A stretch of DNA of 64,000 nucleotides from Coriaria nepalensis (GCA_027186245.1 CP114482.1:2733001-2797000); one strand, 5' to 3'. Counted from the stretch's first letter, positions 47,361 to 63,009 are shown. A program made the numbers and translations. Notes: generated from the letters alone by a model not told the origin.

Positions 47361-47673
47361 ACGTGTCGAAAAGGCCACCAGCGAATAGACGTACCGTATA
47401 TCATACGCCCGCGCGGTGGGGTTTCCCCCGTCGCCAACCCGACGAATAAGAACCACGTTGAAAAGACCACGACCCACTTTATGGAGTCACAACACGTGGC
47501 ATTCTTCCTATTAAAGGAAAAGAGAAAAACGATTTGCGGCTGTATGAGGCCAAGATTTTCTGAACACGTGTTTCTTCTCTTCTTAGCGCGACACATGTGT
47601 AGTAATTCCCTATTTGCTACCAGCCAAAGTACGTGGCGACGTGGTCAGTTAGGCTCCACATGCCCTCCACGTG
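47361..47673. promoter_or_regulatory. Cluster of ACGT-core (ABRE/G-box-like) elements upstream of AFP
   Basis: ACGTGT at 47361, CACGTT at 47455, ACACGTGGC at 47492-47500, CACGTG at 47565-47570, ACGTGGC at 47631-47637, ACGTGG at 47639-47644 and CACGTG at 47668-47673. They lie 370-690 bp upstream of the AFP ATG. ABREs (ACGTGGC) bind ABI5/ABF bZIP factors; several together usually confer ABA response. This fits the downstream gene, as AFP genes are known to be ABA-induced. Confidence 0.75.
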
Positions 47674-48046
47674 TCAGATGTTTTCGAGTTTCACTCGTTG
47701 AGGTCAAGGGTGTTTTCGGTGTTTCACTGATTTTTTGGTTTTTATTTTTATTATTTTTTAATTAATTCTCTTACCTCTGCGCCTCTCTCTATCTCTATGT
47801 CTGTCTATGGTTTTCTTTCGCTTTATGGACGAACGTTTCTGGCTCTGTTTTCCGGGAAATTTTTCTTAGCCAAGAAAGTGAAAAAACGTAATATATTCAT
47901 GGATTCGACTATGACGAAGAGTATGTTGCGGCTTTTACTTTCGGACGTACATCGTTAAAAAGGGAAGAGGTTCTTTCTTGCTTATAATCTGATCAATTTT
48001 CTCATCAAGTTTTTCATCTGAAGTTTGAGTTTCTTCTGTCGGATCA

Positions 48047-49345
48047 ATGGTGAAAGCAGAGCAGCAAGCTGGAGGAAGGAAAACCCAGCTGCAGCTTACG
48101 CAAATGCAGCAAGTGGGCAATTTTCCTCGAGATTTATTGAAGACCCTAGTTTCCGAGAAAAATTTCACCGGAAAATCTAAGGAAGAAAGTGAAGAAACAG
48201 AGGAGATTGAACTAAGCTTGGGCCTTTCATCAAACGGTCGATTTGGCGTCGACCCGAAAGCAGAGAAAATCTCACGTTATTCTTCGATACTACAAGTATT
48301 CACCATCGCTGCAAATGAACAAGAACAAGAAGAAGGAAAAGAACAAGAAAAAGAAAACAAGAATTGTTTGGATTCTTCTGCGATTCAGAAACCGGTTGTA
48401 AGGACGTATTTGATTCCTGCGGAAAAGGAGGGGGAGGAGGAGGAGGTGAGGAAGCGGAAGGAAATGCAGAGTTTGAGGAGGATGGCAGCGAAGCGAAAGC
48501 GGACGGAGAAACAGAGGAATCGAAACAGACCTTTCGCGGAAGAGAACAATAATGAAAAAGGGTCTAATGGTTTGAATGAGTTTTCCGCAATGCAGATAGT
48601 TCCGGGTCGGGTTCCCGGTGCAAAAGGAGCTTGTGATGGGTTTGAATTCAATGGTCAATTTGGAAACGGGTCGGGGTCGGGGTCCGGCTCCATTTTGGGT
48701 AATTGCTCGGAGGGATTGGGTCCACATCCTCCATCTTCACTTGAAGGTTCAGTTGGATCTCAAGGAGCTGAATCAGCCATGTCTGAGTCAGATAGCCAGC
48801 AACATCAACCGCCAATCCAAGGTTTTTTTTTCTTTTTTTCTCCTTCGTTATCATTCCTTATCATTGCGAAGCATTTTACATGTTCTTTCAAGTGGCCTAG
48901 TCAATAATTTTTGACATCTTGCTTTTGCGAAAATGTAGACCAATAAATGATTCATTTTGGTTATGTAGCCGGAAAGAATAGCCCTGTTGAATCAAAAAGC
49001 ACTGCCAGCCGGCAGTCATTGCCAGAGAGTGATGAAAAGGTGCCGGTCAATCGCCCCGGAACGGTGGTTCTATGTAACAACGGAAGAGGATGGGGTGAGA
49101 ACGGAGTTAAGGAAATTGCAAGGAATGTGTTGGAAGACATGCCTTGTGTGTCTGTCAAAGGAGATGGGGCTAATGGGAAAAGAGTGGAGGGCTTTCTATA
49201 CAGGTATAAAAAGGGTGAGGAGGTGAGAATAGTGTGTGTTTGTCACGGTAGCTTTCTCACTCCTGCCGAGTTCGTTAAGCATGCCGGGTACGGTGATGTA
49301 GAACACCCGTTGAAGCACATAGTTGTTAACCCGAATCCCTTGTAA
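48047..49345 (+). CDS. AFP: Ninja-family AFP (ABI5-binding protein) transcriptional repressor
   Basis: Two exons, 48047-48821 and 48969-49345, joined in frame, 383 residues. The EAR repression motif IELSLGLS is at residues 54-61. A basic nuclear-localisation segment ([18 protein letters not shown]) is at about 135-152, the NINJA B region. Exon 2 encodes the conserved C domain: [49 protein letters not shown] and [13 protein letters not shown] proteins bind ABI5 and recruit TOPLESS through the EAR motif, damping ABA responses in the nucleus; NINJA itself links JAZ proteins to TOPLESS. The absence of NINJA-specific features and the ABRE cluster upstream favour AFP. A low-complexity Glu/Lys stretch lies at 90-108 and a Gly-Ser run near 210. 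No lesions are seen. Confidence 0.92.
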
Positions 49346-49660
49346 TGACAATCTTTGTCTATATGTCATCTATAAAATGAAGGAGAGGGAAAGTTGAAAT
49401 ATATCAACTTTTCCTGCCTTTTTTTTTTTCTTTCTTTCTAGTTTTTTACTTCAACTTTTCAATCCTGTGATTGAAGCTTCTGGTTGGGGAAGATTTAACA
49501 CTAATGTCTTTGATTGATTTGGTTAGTTAGTTTTTGCGCCAGCCACTCTCTCTTGCTGTAATAGATATAAGATGGGATCGATCTACAACATGGAATCTAC
49601 CCTTCACTTTTGCATCAGCAATATATGTCCAATGCATGAGATACTGACGGGAAAATAACA

Positions 49661-50199
49661 ATGGACATCTTTCTAGGATTGCAAGTCACTCTTTTCCCAG
49701 GATTTTGCATCGCATGCGGCTCTAAACACGAAAAGTTACTCCATGTTCTTCAAGTCATTTGCAGAAAACTAACAAGCCAGGATGAAAACATTTTTATTGC
49801 ATCGTTGCCTCCTGATTTAACCCCTTTCTTCAACCCGGCCGTTATCAAAGACCCAGCTTGACATTGTTTACTTGAACCAGATAAAAAAGTTGTTCAGATC
49901 ACAGCATCATGTTCCGATCCTAAATGCGTCAAGTGTTCGAAAAGGTATGATTTTCTATCCCCACATTCGAGCTAACCTGCTATGATTTAGAGAAACTAAA
50001 GAATAGGTCATATGAAGAGCTGGTCAATCGAAACAAACACTCTGTTCGATTAGCTTCGATTGACGAAGATGAAGGTAGATCTATGTCCATGGCTGATAGC
50101 AGAAGTGGAGATAGAGGAATTGAAGTTGGTATTGTTCTTCCCAAAAATGGAATGAATTGTTTTGTTTCCTTGTTCTATAAAGGTCTCAAGGCTCTTTAA
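49661..50199 (+). pseudogene. BAHD acyltransferase pseudogene, internally deleted
   Basis: Three blocks align in order with the intact BAHD gene at 44.4 kb: LQVTLFPGFCIACGSKHEK to LPPDLTPFFNPAVIKDP (49661-49860), FELTCYDLEKLKNRSYEELV (about 49970-50030), and IDEDEGRSMSMADSRSGDRG to FVSLFYKGLKAL (about 50050-50196). The HxxxD motif is degraded to SKHEKL. The segments holding YFGNC and DFGWG are missing, and frames are broken. It has diverged too far to be a very recent copy of the intact gene. Confidence 0.85.
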
Positions 50200-50499
50200 T
50201 TTTAAGTACTTCTTTGACCGAAAAGATTCGATAAGGAGTTAATGCTGATTTTCAAATTTGTTAAAAGGGTGTGTATGTCTGATTTTTCAAACGTGAGCGG
50301 GGTTAAATCTAATTGTTGAAGCGTTGAGACTTCTGATAAATCTAGTTTCATCAATTTTGGATGATCAAAGCACACACAATACACAAGTTTGAAATTCTCA
50401 CTCTTATTAACCAAATTTAGTACAATTACATGAAATACAACATTCTCTGCTTAAAATCGGAACGGGAATATAACAGTAGTGTGGCAACAAGAACTCAAA

Positions 50500-51507
50500 T
50501 CAATGGCAACAAGAGAAGCAAGAAAACCAACCCATGGAAGCAGCAGCCTTTTTCTTCTTCATTTCCAGATGCTGAGACTGCTCCGACTCGTAATGCGATT
50601 GTTTTCCATGCGAGGCCATTTTTACCGAAATGCCTCTTTCACCATTAGCCGACAATCTGATCATAACAACACCATTAACATTTAAGAAAATCGCTTATAA
50701 CAATACTTCAAATTTGCTGAAGGTTATATATTTGACTAGAACAACTACTACTTACTGTGGAAAGTGAAAAGACCGGACACTATGGTTGCTTCCATCGGAA
50801 TGATGTGAAACACTAATCGATGCATTAGCTTCTTCGATAGCCAGCATCTTTTTTACCTTAAATTCACCAGGACCTATACTTTCAATAGTGAACTGACTCA
50901 CTTCAGATAATCTTTCCAGCTCCTTTTCTGCTTGTTCTTTTTTAGTTTCAACTGCAAATGGCAATCCACTAACCCAAGGTGGAGTAGCCGGAAAATTGTT
51001 TGAGTCAGGGAACAAACCAATTTCTCCGGATTTATTCACCATAGAGAAATGATCTCTCGAATAACTAAAGTTTCCCAATTGAATACTGAATAAAGATTCG
51101 TTCGAAGCCATGCTCCATTCTGTTGGGTTCGAGGATTTCGGAGTAAACACGGATTGAGGAATTCGGGCTGGGTCGTAATCTGAGGAGTGGCCCAGGCCTG
51201 ACATTTGTGCAGCTTTATGAGGGCTTTTCGGGATGTTCCCGTAAGTTTCGGATGATGATGAGATCGGAGATTGAGACTCAAGGCGAGCAGGAATCGAATC
51301 CTGAGAGAAATTAGAGTTTAGATCTTCATCGATTATAACAGATTCGACGGACAATTCGGATGGAGATGAATAGACCATGTCGGAGGTAGGAGAAAGGATA
51401 AGTGACTGGTTGTGATCTTCATTAAAATGCACCTTTGCTTCCCTAACATTCCGTGTACCTTGGTATTCTTGATCGATGTCGGGAAGGTCCATCTTAGGAT
51501 GAGGCAT
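50500..51507 (-). CDS. Conserved plant protein with WSxASNESLFSI motif and C-terminal Cys cluster, function unknown
   Basis: Two exons, 51507-50756 and 50656-50500, spliced at CACA|GTAAGT and joined in frame, about 302 residues. Ser/Pro-rich and probably disordered. The motif TEWSMASNESLFSIQLGN (near the middle) and the tail MGWFSCFSCCH match a plant-specific uncharacterised family I recognise by these two features only. The C-terminal Trp-Phe-Ser-Cys-Phe-Ser-Cys-Cys after a Lys run looks like a palmitoylated membrane anchor (inference). The start is uncertain: the frame stays open to another ATG at 51732, but that extension is Thr/Gln/Phe-rich and looks like leader sequence, so 51507 (MPHPKMDLPD) is preferred. 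Confidence 0.75.
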
Positions 51508-51779
51508 GAGGGAGTAAAAGAGTTGGAGAAAGGATGTGGGGTGTGATGATTTAGAGATGAGAAAAAAGAAGGATGAACTAACTCTCACAAGTGGAGTTTG
51601 AGTAAGGAAAGGTGAGGAGGAAATGTAGGAAAAAGTCTGCTGCTTTGTTGTGTATGTTTTGTTTTGTTTTGTTTGTTGTCTTTTTGTGTAGCAACAAAGC
51701 AAACAAAGTCCGGTGTTTTCTGTTCCCGCCATTTCTATCTACAACTTACTATATTTACCTACTTTTTAGTTTTACTTTC

Positions 51780-52289
51780 GGTCAAGTAATACTTTTTACC
51801 CCTAAACTTAATTCAATTATAAATTTAACCACCTTAAATTTTCATATTTAGTCTTAAAAAATATCATTCTTGAAATATCGTTATATTTTTTTTATCTATA
51901 AACAAAAAAAAACTATCATTTTGTAACTTAACTTCCTAAACTATATTACGTATTAGAAATATTTCCCTTAAACTATCATATTATTCGACTAAGTCCTCTA
52001 AATTATCACTTTATTAAATTTAACCCCCTAAAATAAAAAAAAATAAAATAAACTAAGTCTAACATGACGGCAGTTTAAGGAATGTGTTTCTAAAACATTA
52101 TAACATTATAGTTCAAGGAGGCTAAGTTTAACAAAAGAATAATTTAAGGAGACTATTTCTAATAGGTGATAGTTTAGGCCTTTAGGAGTTAAATCTAAAT
52201 AGTAGTTTAAATAGAGTAGTTCTAATACGAGTATTTCAGGGAGGTAAGATGATTTAGAAGGCAAAGTATTATTTGCTCTTACTTGATCC
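51780..52289. mobile_element. Foldback (long inverted repeat) MITE-like element, about 510 bp
   Basis: The outer ends are GGTCAAGTAA (51780-51789) and TTACTTGATCC (52279-52289), inverted copies of each other. The two halves continue as inverted repeats. The left half (CCTAAACTATATTACGTATT, about 51934) pairs with the right half (CTAATAGGTGATAGTTTAGG, about 52158), and the pairing runs on for over 200 bp per arm at about 75% identity by eye. No open frame of note. It lies between two minus-strand genes. Confidence 0.7.
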
Positions 52290-52477
52290 ATATTTGATTA
52301 CTGTTCACTCTTTCTTCTTCGACATTGTCTTCCTTAGAGAAAACAAGGTTATTACAAAACTTTCAATTCTCATATTATCACATTAAAATGGCATACAAAA
52401 AATTAAACTAAAAAAAAAAGGAACTAAATTAGTAAATTACATTCATATTCAACTCTATTTTTCATTTTGAGAAGAGA
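52290..52477. other. Short 3' flank of the small conserved gene
   Basis: AT-rich sequence after the foldback element. Nothing else is recognised. Confidence 0.5.
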
Positions 52478-52998
52478 CTAAGATCTTGAAGTGGAAAACC
52501 CTGAATCTGCTGCATAAGGAAGTAATCAATTTTCATAACAACAACAACAACAACAAAAATTACAATTTTATAATAATTAATTAGAGGAATGTAATTAAAT
52601 TAAGTACCTTGAGTTTGATTTCTACTCGGAGGTAAAAGCAAACTACCGGATTTCCTATTTCTCGCAAGGAGGCCTTTTGTAACAGGAGACATCATCGAAT
52701 CGGTCGGGCTTCTATACCTTCACGTAATTAGGTTAAACACAAATCAATCAATTCAATAACATCATTGAATCGGTCGATGGGATACGGAACTTCCGTCATG
52801 AGTAGTATTAGTATACCTTTCTGGGTACTTGAAAGCCATATTAGGCACCTTCAGGCGGTCTGGAGTACTGCCATTTTGCCCCAGTGCGGCAGAAATAGAG
52901 TTCTGATGATTCGGAGAAGTCATGCTTTGGACTGCGGTTGGTGCTTTGCAGTTTGAGATCGGGTTTTCCGAAACTATTGTTTGGATCATTTTCTCCAT
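52478..52998 (-). CDS. Small conserved plant protein with MMSPVTKGLLARNRK motif, function unknown
   Basis: Coding from 52998 with exons 52998-52817 (within exon 53014-52817), 52717-52608 and about 52509-52478, all in phase, giving about 107 residues. The conserved core spans two exons: STPDRLKVPNMAFKYPER then YRSPTDSMMSPVTKGLLARN and a basic, Pro-rich SGSLLLPPS. I have seen this core in plant proteins without an assigned role. The protein is basic with no membrane segment. The upstream exon is probably leader, ending at a TTTTTTCAG acceptor (53015). The last acceptor is one of two tandem CAGCAG sites (52509 or 52506), which could give NAGNAG alternative splicing. A (CAA)n-type ACAACAACAAC tract lies in the last intron. 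Confidence 0.7.
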
Positions 52999-53019
52999 TG
53001 GGACTATTGTGAGCCTGAA

Positions 53020-54094
53020 AAAAGAGGAAGTTGATCAATGCAAGAATGCTTGTTTGGGAGACGATATATGTAATGTAAAGAGAGGTGCTGATTATAATTT
53101 AAAAAAAAAAAAGGAAAATATGACCGTTGAAAAGAGTGAAATAAGCTTTCTTTACAACGGTCACATTAGGTGTAGATAGAGACGTGCTTAGACGATTTAA
53201 AAAACCGTTGCTTTTGGCGGGCTTAAGAATCCGGCCCATTCCTGCTTGCTTCCTAACGTAAAGTTTGGATCTGGGCTCTTCTTTTTTCATCGATCATATA
53301 AATATTTCGTCTTTAAATTTAAAACCTAAAATATATTCCTTCCTACGGTCAGATTTTCATTAACTCACCCCCACAACCTATACTTTTCATTATCTATGGA
53401 TCAATCTAAACTTAAAATTTTGATGAGAAACCCAAAAAATAATAATAATCATAACTTATGGTCAAAGGTGTTGAAGTTGAATAGGTGGTCTTTTCCCACA
53501 CGACATAATTTTAATATAAATGTGTTAAATTTCATGTTTTTGTCGTAAATAGGATACCAATTACCATGCATGCATGTGCTGTCTAAACTCTTTACAATAC
53601 TTTATAAAATTAGATTTTGACCCCCAGATTTTAAGGCCAGAATCTGGGTGGGTGGGTATATAGTATCTCTAATATAGCTGTTAAGAGGAAGTCTAGTTTG
53701 TTCCATTGCTTATGTGGTTGGGGGTAGTAGAAGTAGCTGGATTTGGATTTGTTTTATCTTCTTCCTCATGACTGAGGTGAGGTGGCTCTCTCTCTCTCTC
53801 TCTCTATATTTATTGCTAAAGTACTTATTACAAAAGAAAAAAAAAAATGGTCTCTAGCATGTTTTTTGTTTTGTCATAATGTGAATAAAAGTCAACAAAT
53901 GTAGGCATTTGTTTATTGCTTACTATCTTTTTACAGTTATGGGGAAGGTATTGAGTAGAACGTCACGCTTAAAAATTTGTAGAGTATGGTATTATTTTGA
54001 ATCTAATACACCGTAACACTTGTAAGAATGTATGTGTTAATTATTGGGCTAGTCTATGAGATAGAGAAAACATATAACAAATTGGAAGATTTAG
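53020..54094. other. Spacer, probable promoter region of the small conserved gene
   Basis: AT-rich with a GGTGGGTGGGTATATAG stretch near 53647 and CT repeats at about 53790-53806. No gene is recognised. Confidence 0.5.
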
Positions 54095-54330
54095 AATATG
54101 ATTCAATCAACCAAACTACACCAACCCCTAACCCTCAATCTGATCATACCTTACCCAATAACATTGAGATTGATTGGACAAATAGGATCAACACCAGTAC
54201 AAGTTCTTATTGATAGTGGAAGTATCCATATTTTCATACAATCAAGAATTTCAAGATTCTCAAGCTATCAATTTCTACTTCTACACAGTTCAAAATACAA
54301 GTAGTAAATGAAAATAGTCTTTTAAGCGGC
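54095..54330 (+). pseudogene. Gypsy retrotransposon protease fragment
   Basis: A short open stretch reads TLRLIGQIGSTPVQVLIDSG followed by SIHIFIQSRISRF, the retropepsin region of plant Gypsy elements (DSGSTHNFI-type motif). Nothing else of the element is visible nearby. Confidence 0.75.
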
Positions 54331-55689
54331 CGGTTCATGTGTGGTTCTTCTGAACCACATGTAATTCCTCCTAATATCATGGTTTGACTATAGGTATATA
54401 ATAAATTATCTAATTAGTATATCAAGTTTGGATATGCGTTTCAGTATTGATACAGAAATCTAATTAGTATCTTCCTGTTAGAAGTGTTAAAATGGGTTAA
54501 ATTTTTTTGACCGATCAACCTGCCAAAAAAGCTCAACTAGGCTCGTTATAAATATATTGAGCATGAACATGATTTAAGTTTATGTATTTCAAATTTCTTT
54601 TTAATCCTTATACTTTTTCTTTTTTATATTTTGTCTCATTTCCATAATAATTTTTAAATCTCACCCTTTTTCTCTCCCCCAAATTTTTCCTATAAATACT
54701 TTCCCTCTCACCCTAATTTTTTCCTCACAATATGCTCTTAGAGGATGAAATTTTTTAGACGAGAAGCAATTCCAATATCCACCATTAATAAATAGATAAT
54801 ATATTATAGTTTATTAACAAACTTGTATTATTTATTTATTTTTCTTTATTTATGATTTTATTATATGCTTTATTTTTTTCTCCTTAAGGTCAAAATAATT
54901 TTTTTTTATGAAACAATTTATATATTATTTACTGAGCAATGAAATATTTATTTAGCAAAAAAATTTATTTTATTTATTATAATTTTCATAAATATTTTAT
55001 TATGCAAAAAAAATATTCAAACCCTTATTTAAAAAAATGGGCCCGCTCATTTTGGGCCATCCCATAAGTCTGACCTCTTTTTTTGCATAGGTCAGTCTAG
55101 TCCGATATTAAATAGTGAAAAGTCTTAATATAGGCCGAACCGAATGGTCCATTTTGACACCTATAATTCTATCTCGATTGCATGAAAAATGAAAATATTA
55201 GATCCCCCTTCCTCCTTTATCCTTAAAAATAATGAACCGACTGCTTACAAATTACTGCTAAGCAAATATAAATTTAAAAAGAAAAAAAAATTATGTATAC
55301 AATATATAATTAAATAATACTAAATTTTATTATAATTATAAAATTAATTCTCATATAATAAATAATGCACGAACGTTACATTTATAATTGCGATTGTTAT
55401 AATTTAGGGGCTAATTAGTGTACCATAAACCATTAATTAATGTTAATGTTAATTAGGTTTAGGGGCTCATCTGAATATAAGGCAATGAGAGACAAATAAA
55501 CATGCTACGTGGATTTTTACATACACCATTAATATTGCACGTCAGCACGTGTGCCATCTTCTATCTTAAGATCAAATGAAACATCATTAGCTACACTTTG
55601 TCTTTGTAGTAATGAATAATCAGTATGGATAGTTAGAATGGCAGTAGGTCTATCCCTAGCTAATGATAATATGGCATATACATATGGGC

Positions 55690-55798
55690 TTGTATATATA
55701 TATATATATATATGAAGTGCGATGACTCGATATTTATGTATACGATCAATCAGTTTATTAATATGAATAGTATCTTGTATCTTGTATCTTGTATCTTG
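55690..55798. repeat. TA microsatellite and TATCTTG heptamer repeat
   Basis: A TA run at about 55691-55713 is followed by four exact copies of TATCTTG at 55771-55798. Confidence 0.9.
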
Positions 55799-56176
55799 TG
55801 TATGTACTAGATTATAATTCAAAGTAAATTAGTTGTGGGACAAGAGAGAAGTGACAGTGATTGGACGGTGATGCTCGATGCGGCATCAGGCATGCATCTG
55901 TTGTACGTGCAATTTGTCAGAAATGATGTAGTCACGACCACACGTCAAATATATAGAGTATATTGCAGCTGCATGCTATGCAGTGGTTTGAACAGAGAGA
56001 GGGGGGGAACTTGTTTTTGTGTGATGGATGGGCTTGCTGCTTGGTACTGTAAGCGTATAGAAATTGGTCCTTGTTATTATTACGATCTGACGGAGTTATT
56101 TACTGGACGACTATGCCTGCCTTCTTCTTTTCTTTTGTAATTAGATGTTAGTCAACGCCTCAACATATTGGACAAA

Positions 56177-56177
56177 A

Positions 56178-56212
<35 letters not shown>

Positions 56213-56214
56213 AT
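56177..56214. repeat. AAAT tetranucleotide microsatellite
   Basis: About nine AAAT units in a row without interruption. Confidence 0.95.
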
Positions 56215-59200
56215 ACCGACATCATCTTGTTCATTAATTTTTCGTACTGTTTTCTTTGGAAATATTCGTTTAAATTCCGATCATAAACATTAAAAAAATT
56301 TATTTGAATAGTAAATTAAGAAGTTAATAAAAAAACTGTATATTATTGAATTTGAAAAATATGAATTACACATAAACTAAAAGGGAATTAACCCTTTATT
56401 TTAAACATCTCCTTAATCTATTCTCTTCTTCTCAACGAGGGGGAAAAAAAACATGAATAGACTTCCATTAATGGAGGTCTGCTTTCGAACTTGAAAATTT
56501 GAGTAGTGTTGAAGCAAGTAGTGTCATATGAATCAGAGCGAGACTGGTTTGGAAGTGACAGACAAGTGAACCCCCAACTTCAACCATGTTTTTAATGAAT
56601 AATAATACCACAATTTGCTCTTGTCTTCTAACCCCACTCCCATTTTACTTAATAATTCTAAAATATAAAACTTAATTTTCAGTAACCTCTAATCCATCTG
56701 ATCCAGCTAATAAGTTCAGTATATAAATTATTATATAAATATGATCTATATATTACTTTAATAATTTGATCAATATTATATATATTACTTTAATAATTTA
56801 ATAAATATTAAACGTAAAAATAATGAAATTAATGACGAGACCCCTTTTCCATAATAATTTGGACTAAGAAATAGAAGAAAAAAACCAAAAAATCTCATTA
56901 TAATTACAATTGTAATAATAATAATAAGGATGTAATCTGACATTTGAGAATCAAGTATCAGCCTGTCTTTTTGTAGTTCATGGATATATTTACGTTGACT
57001 TTTTTAGAATCTTCCAAACTAACGACAGAGAAAAATTCAGGAACAGAATCTTCTAAAGTCGCTGTAAATCTTGCTGAATTGAGTTTTTTTTTTTTCAAAT
57101 TCAAAACCCATTTATCAGTTAGTGATTCTACTTAGAATAACAACGTTGGTCAAACTCAGGTTTTCTAAATCAGATATGCAAAGAGTCCTTACGATGAAAA
57201 CTTGTGGGTCGGAAGAAATGCTTATGTTTTCGAAACTTGACGTGACAATTTTATTTAATAAAACCGTAAATAATATTAAATTTATATAATAAGATCGGTA
57301 AGTAAAAGAATAATAATAATATATATACTATTTTATTGTTATAGGTTAAATTTTATTACTATGTGAAATTTCAAAAATACGGGGTCCATTCCTATAAATG
57401 GAGGGGTGGGTAATAATTTATATAGAGTGTTTAAGAGATTTAGGGTACGATCAACAAAATAATGAAGGTACTTGAACCCTCGTGACTCTCACAAGCTTGT
57501 GCATATATATATATATCATATGTGTATCATAATTAAAGAGGTATCATGATGATGATGATGGCACAAGCATCATTAGCATGACCATACCACACCATGACAC
57601 CAACCTATTTTCGGGAAATTAATGAAATTATGAAACCCTATCGCGTGTACACAAAGACAACACCAAGAATGTAAAGTCCCTTTACTTCAATCAAATTTGC
57701 TTTTATTATTGTGTTCATCTTCTACTTATCCCCACCATACTTAAGTTATTAACAATATCTTATTGAGTTGTTTGTTATCTGAAATTCATCACCTTTGTTC
57801 TCTCTCGTATTTGATAAATTCGATCTATCAAAAATTTATTTATAACGAGTGATCTGATATGTAAATTTGATATTTACAGTTATGATTAATTAATGTTATA
57901 ATAATTCAGATCTACCAAAAAGTTTCTCTACAAAATTCTTTGTAACCCTTGTAAGAATTTTAGTCCTACTTTGATTAGATTGTGTCCATCGTACAATAGT
58001 AATAAGCTAAATAAATATTCTTACCAAGTTAAGTGCTGTATATTGTTGTTGCCCCATCAGTCCATTGTGTAGTAGTGATCATCTTCCCCATTTTAGCTAT
58101 GGAAATTGATCAAATAGAAGTTGTTGGAAGTGCATAAATGAGGATATATCTAAGTCCAGAAAAATGTGTTAAATAGGAGTCGAACTCAAAAGAAGCTCTC
58201 ATTATCGGGAAAAGCAAGTGATATAAATGTAGGAAGCTACTAATTATATAAACATGGTAGAGGCATATATGGTAGTCGTTTTCTATAATTAAATGTAGAT
58301 GGAAAGATTATAAAGTGAGGCGAATTCGGTATTTTTAAATCGAGACGGTCCTGTTTATTTGGAGTTTTAGGTGAAATTAAAATTTAGATTTTTTTATAAC
58401 GGTAAGTAATTAATTAATATTTATATATATACAAATTTGAATATTAATTTTTTGATTGTTGAGAAATATAAATTTTTTTTAAATATTATGAATAAAATTT
58501 TAAAAAATTTGGTAATAAATGTAAATATGAAAATTAGTTATATGTATATATATTTTCAGGTTCTTAATGTTTAGTCATAAGTGTGAAAGTTACATGCTAT
58601 GCGTATACAATTTCATATTTTTCTTAAAACAATTATTTTATTTTTTGTGAAATATATATACATGTAATAATATGAGATAATTTTTATTTTTTTAATATAT
58701 ACATATATAATTTAAAGTCTTTTTATGAGTGAGATTCTAAATAATTACCTTATTTATCTAAAAAAAGAGCCGACCCTACTTTTAAACAGATCTCGGTCGT
58801 TAAAATTTTTTGATATGAGTATATTTTACTTTAATGATGAAGAAATTATTTGTTCTAATTTCTCTAAATTTATAGAATTTAAAAAAGAAAAAAAAATTGA
58901 TGATAACTATTTTTTTTTTAACTAAGTTTTGAAATTTTCAATTAATTGATGAAAATAAATAAATAAATAATAATAATAGCAAAAAAATGCGAAGAATTTG
59001 ACCAAATTAGCAAAGTCCAGATACAATTACCAAGAAATATATATATATATATATATAATAAAAAAAAAAAAAAAAAAACCTACACAACAACTTACAAAAT
59101 ACATTGAAGTAAAACAAAAGGAGAGTTGGAAAAATGGTATTAATATACATAAAGGAGAGTGGAGTGGATAAAGGCATTCTCAACTAAGAAAAGATGGTCA

Positions 59201-59759
59201 AAGTTGTTGTAATGAAAACAAGATGAATTAATGGAGGAGGATTAAGTGTCTGCTTCATTTCTAGGCAATAAAAGAGTATGATGTGTCACACCATATAAAT
59301 TATATCTGATTAATCATTCTATAAATTTGGTTAAGTACTGATTACTAAAAGTAACAATTATAACAGCTAATTAAAAAAAAAAAATTTATTTTTCTAATAC
59401 TTAAAAATTTGTATTAGATTCGGATATTAATAATTATAATATTCTCGATTAATTTAAAAATTAGGATTAAGATGTATATATATATATATATTAAATCATT
59501 TTAATTTAAATTGTATAAACCATTTTGTTTTTTTTTTTTTTTTTTTTTTCACTCTGTAAATTTTGTTTACCAAAAATGGACCCAAATCATTCGATAAGGC
59601 CAAAATGACCTTTTTCAGGATCTGAGGCATTACATTTAACAGGATTTAAGGCGTGCAAAGCTCACTGTACAAACTCCAAAGACTCTCTCTCTCTCTCTCT
59701 CACTCCTATTTAATCCATACTGAAAATGCCTACTTCTTATCAGACTTACACACAACTAG

Positions 59760-63009
<3,250 letters not shown>

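Larger units (their letters stand above)
54331..59690. other. Long AT-rich spacer without a supported gene
   Basis: Open frames here (for example 55835-56140, 58725-58925) lack proper starts or any family pattern. The region holds microsatellites, poly-A/T tracts and a sequence around 56125-56170 resembling 17935-17985. No RNA gene is recognised by eye. Confidence 0.6.

Noticed and set aside
48364..48727. Several alternative-frame open stretches within the AFP gene on both strands
   Set aside because: GC-rich coding exon shadows; the AFP frame carries EAR, NLS and C-domain motifs.
51508..51732. N-terminal extension MAGTENTGLCLLCC... of the Cys-tail protein
   Set aside because: In frame but composed of Thr/Gln/Lys/Phe runs typical of translated leader; the start at 51507 is preferred, though not proven.
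55835..56140. 101-residue plus-strand open frame with many Cys
   Set aside because: Starts with a non-ATG codon and shows no signal peptide, domain or splice context.
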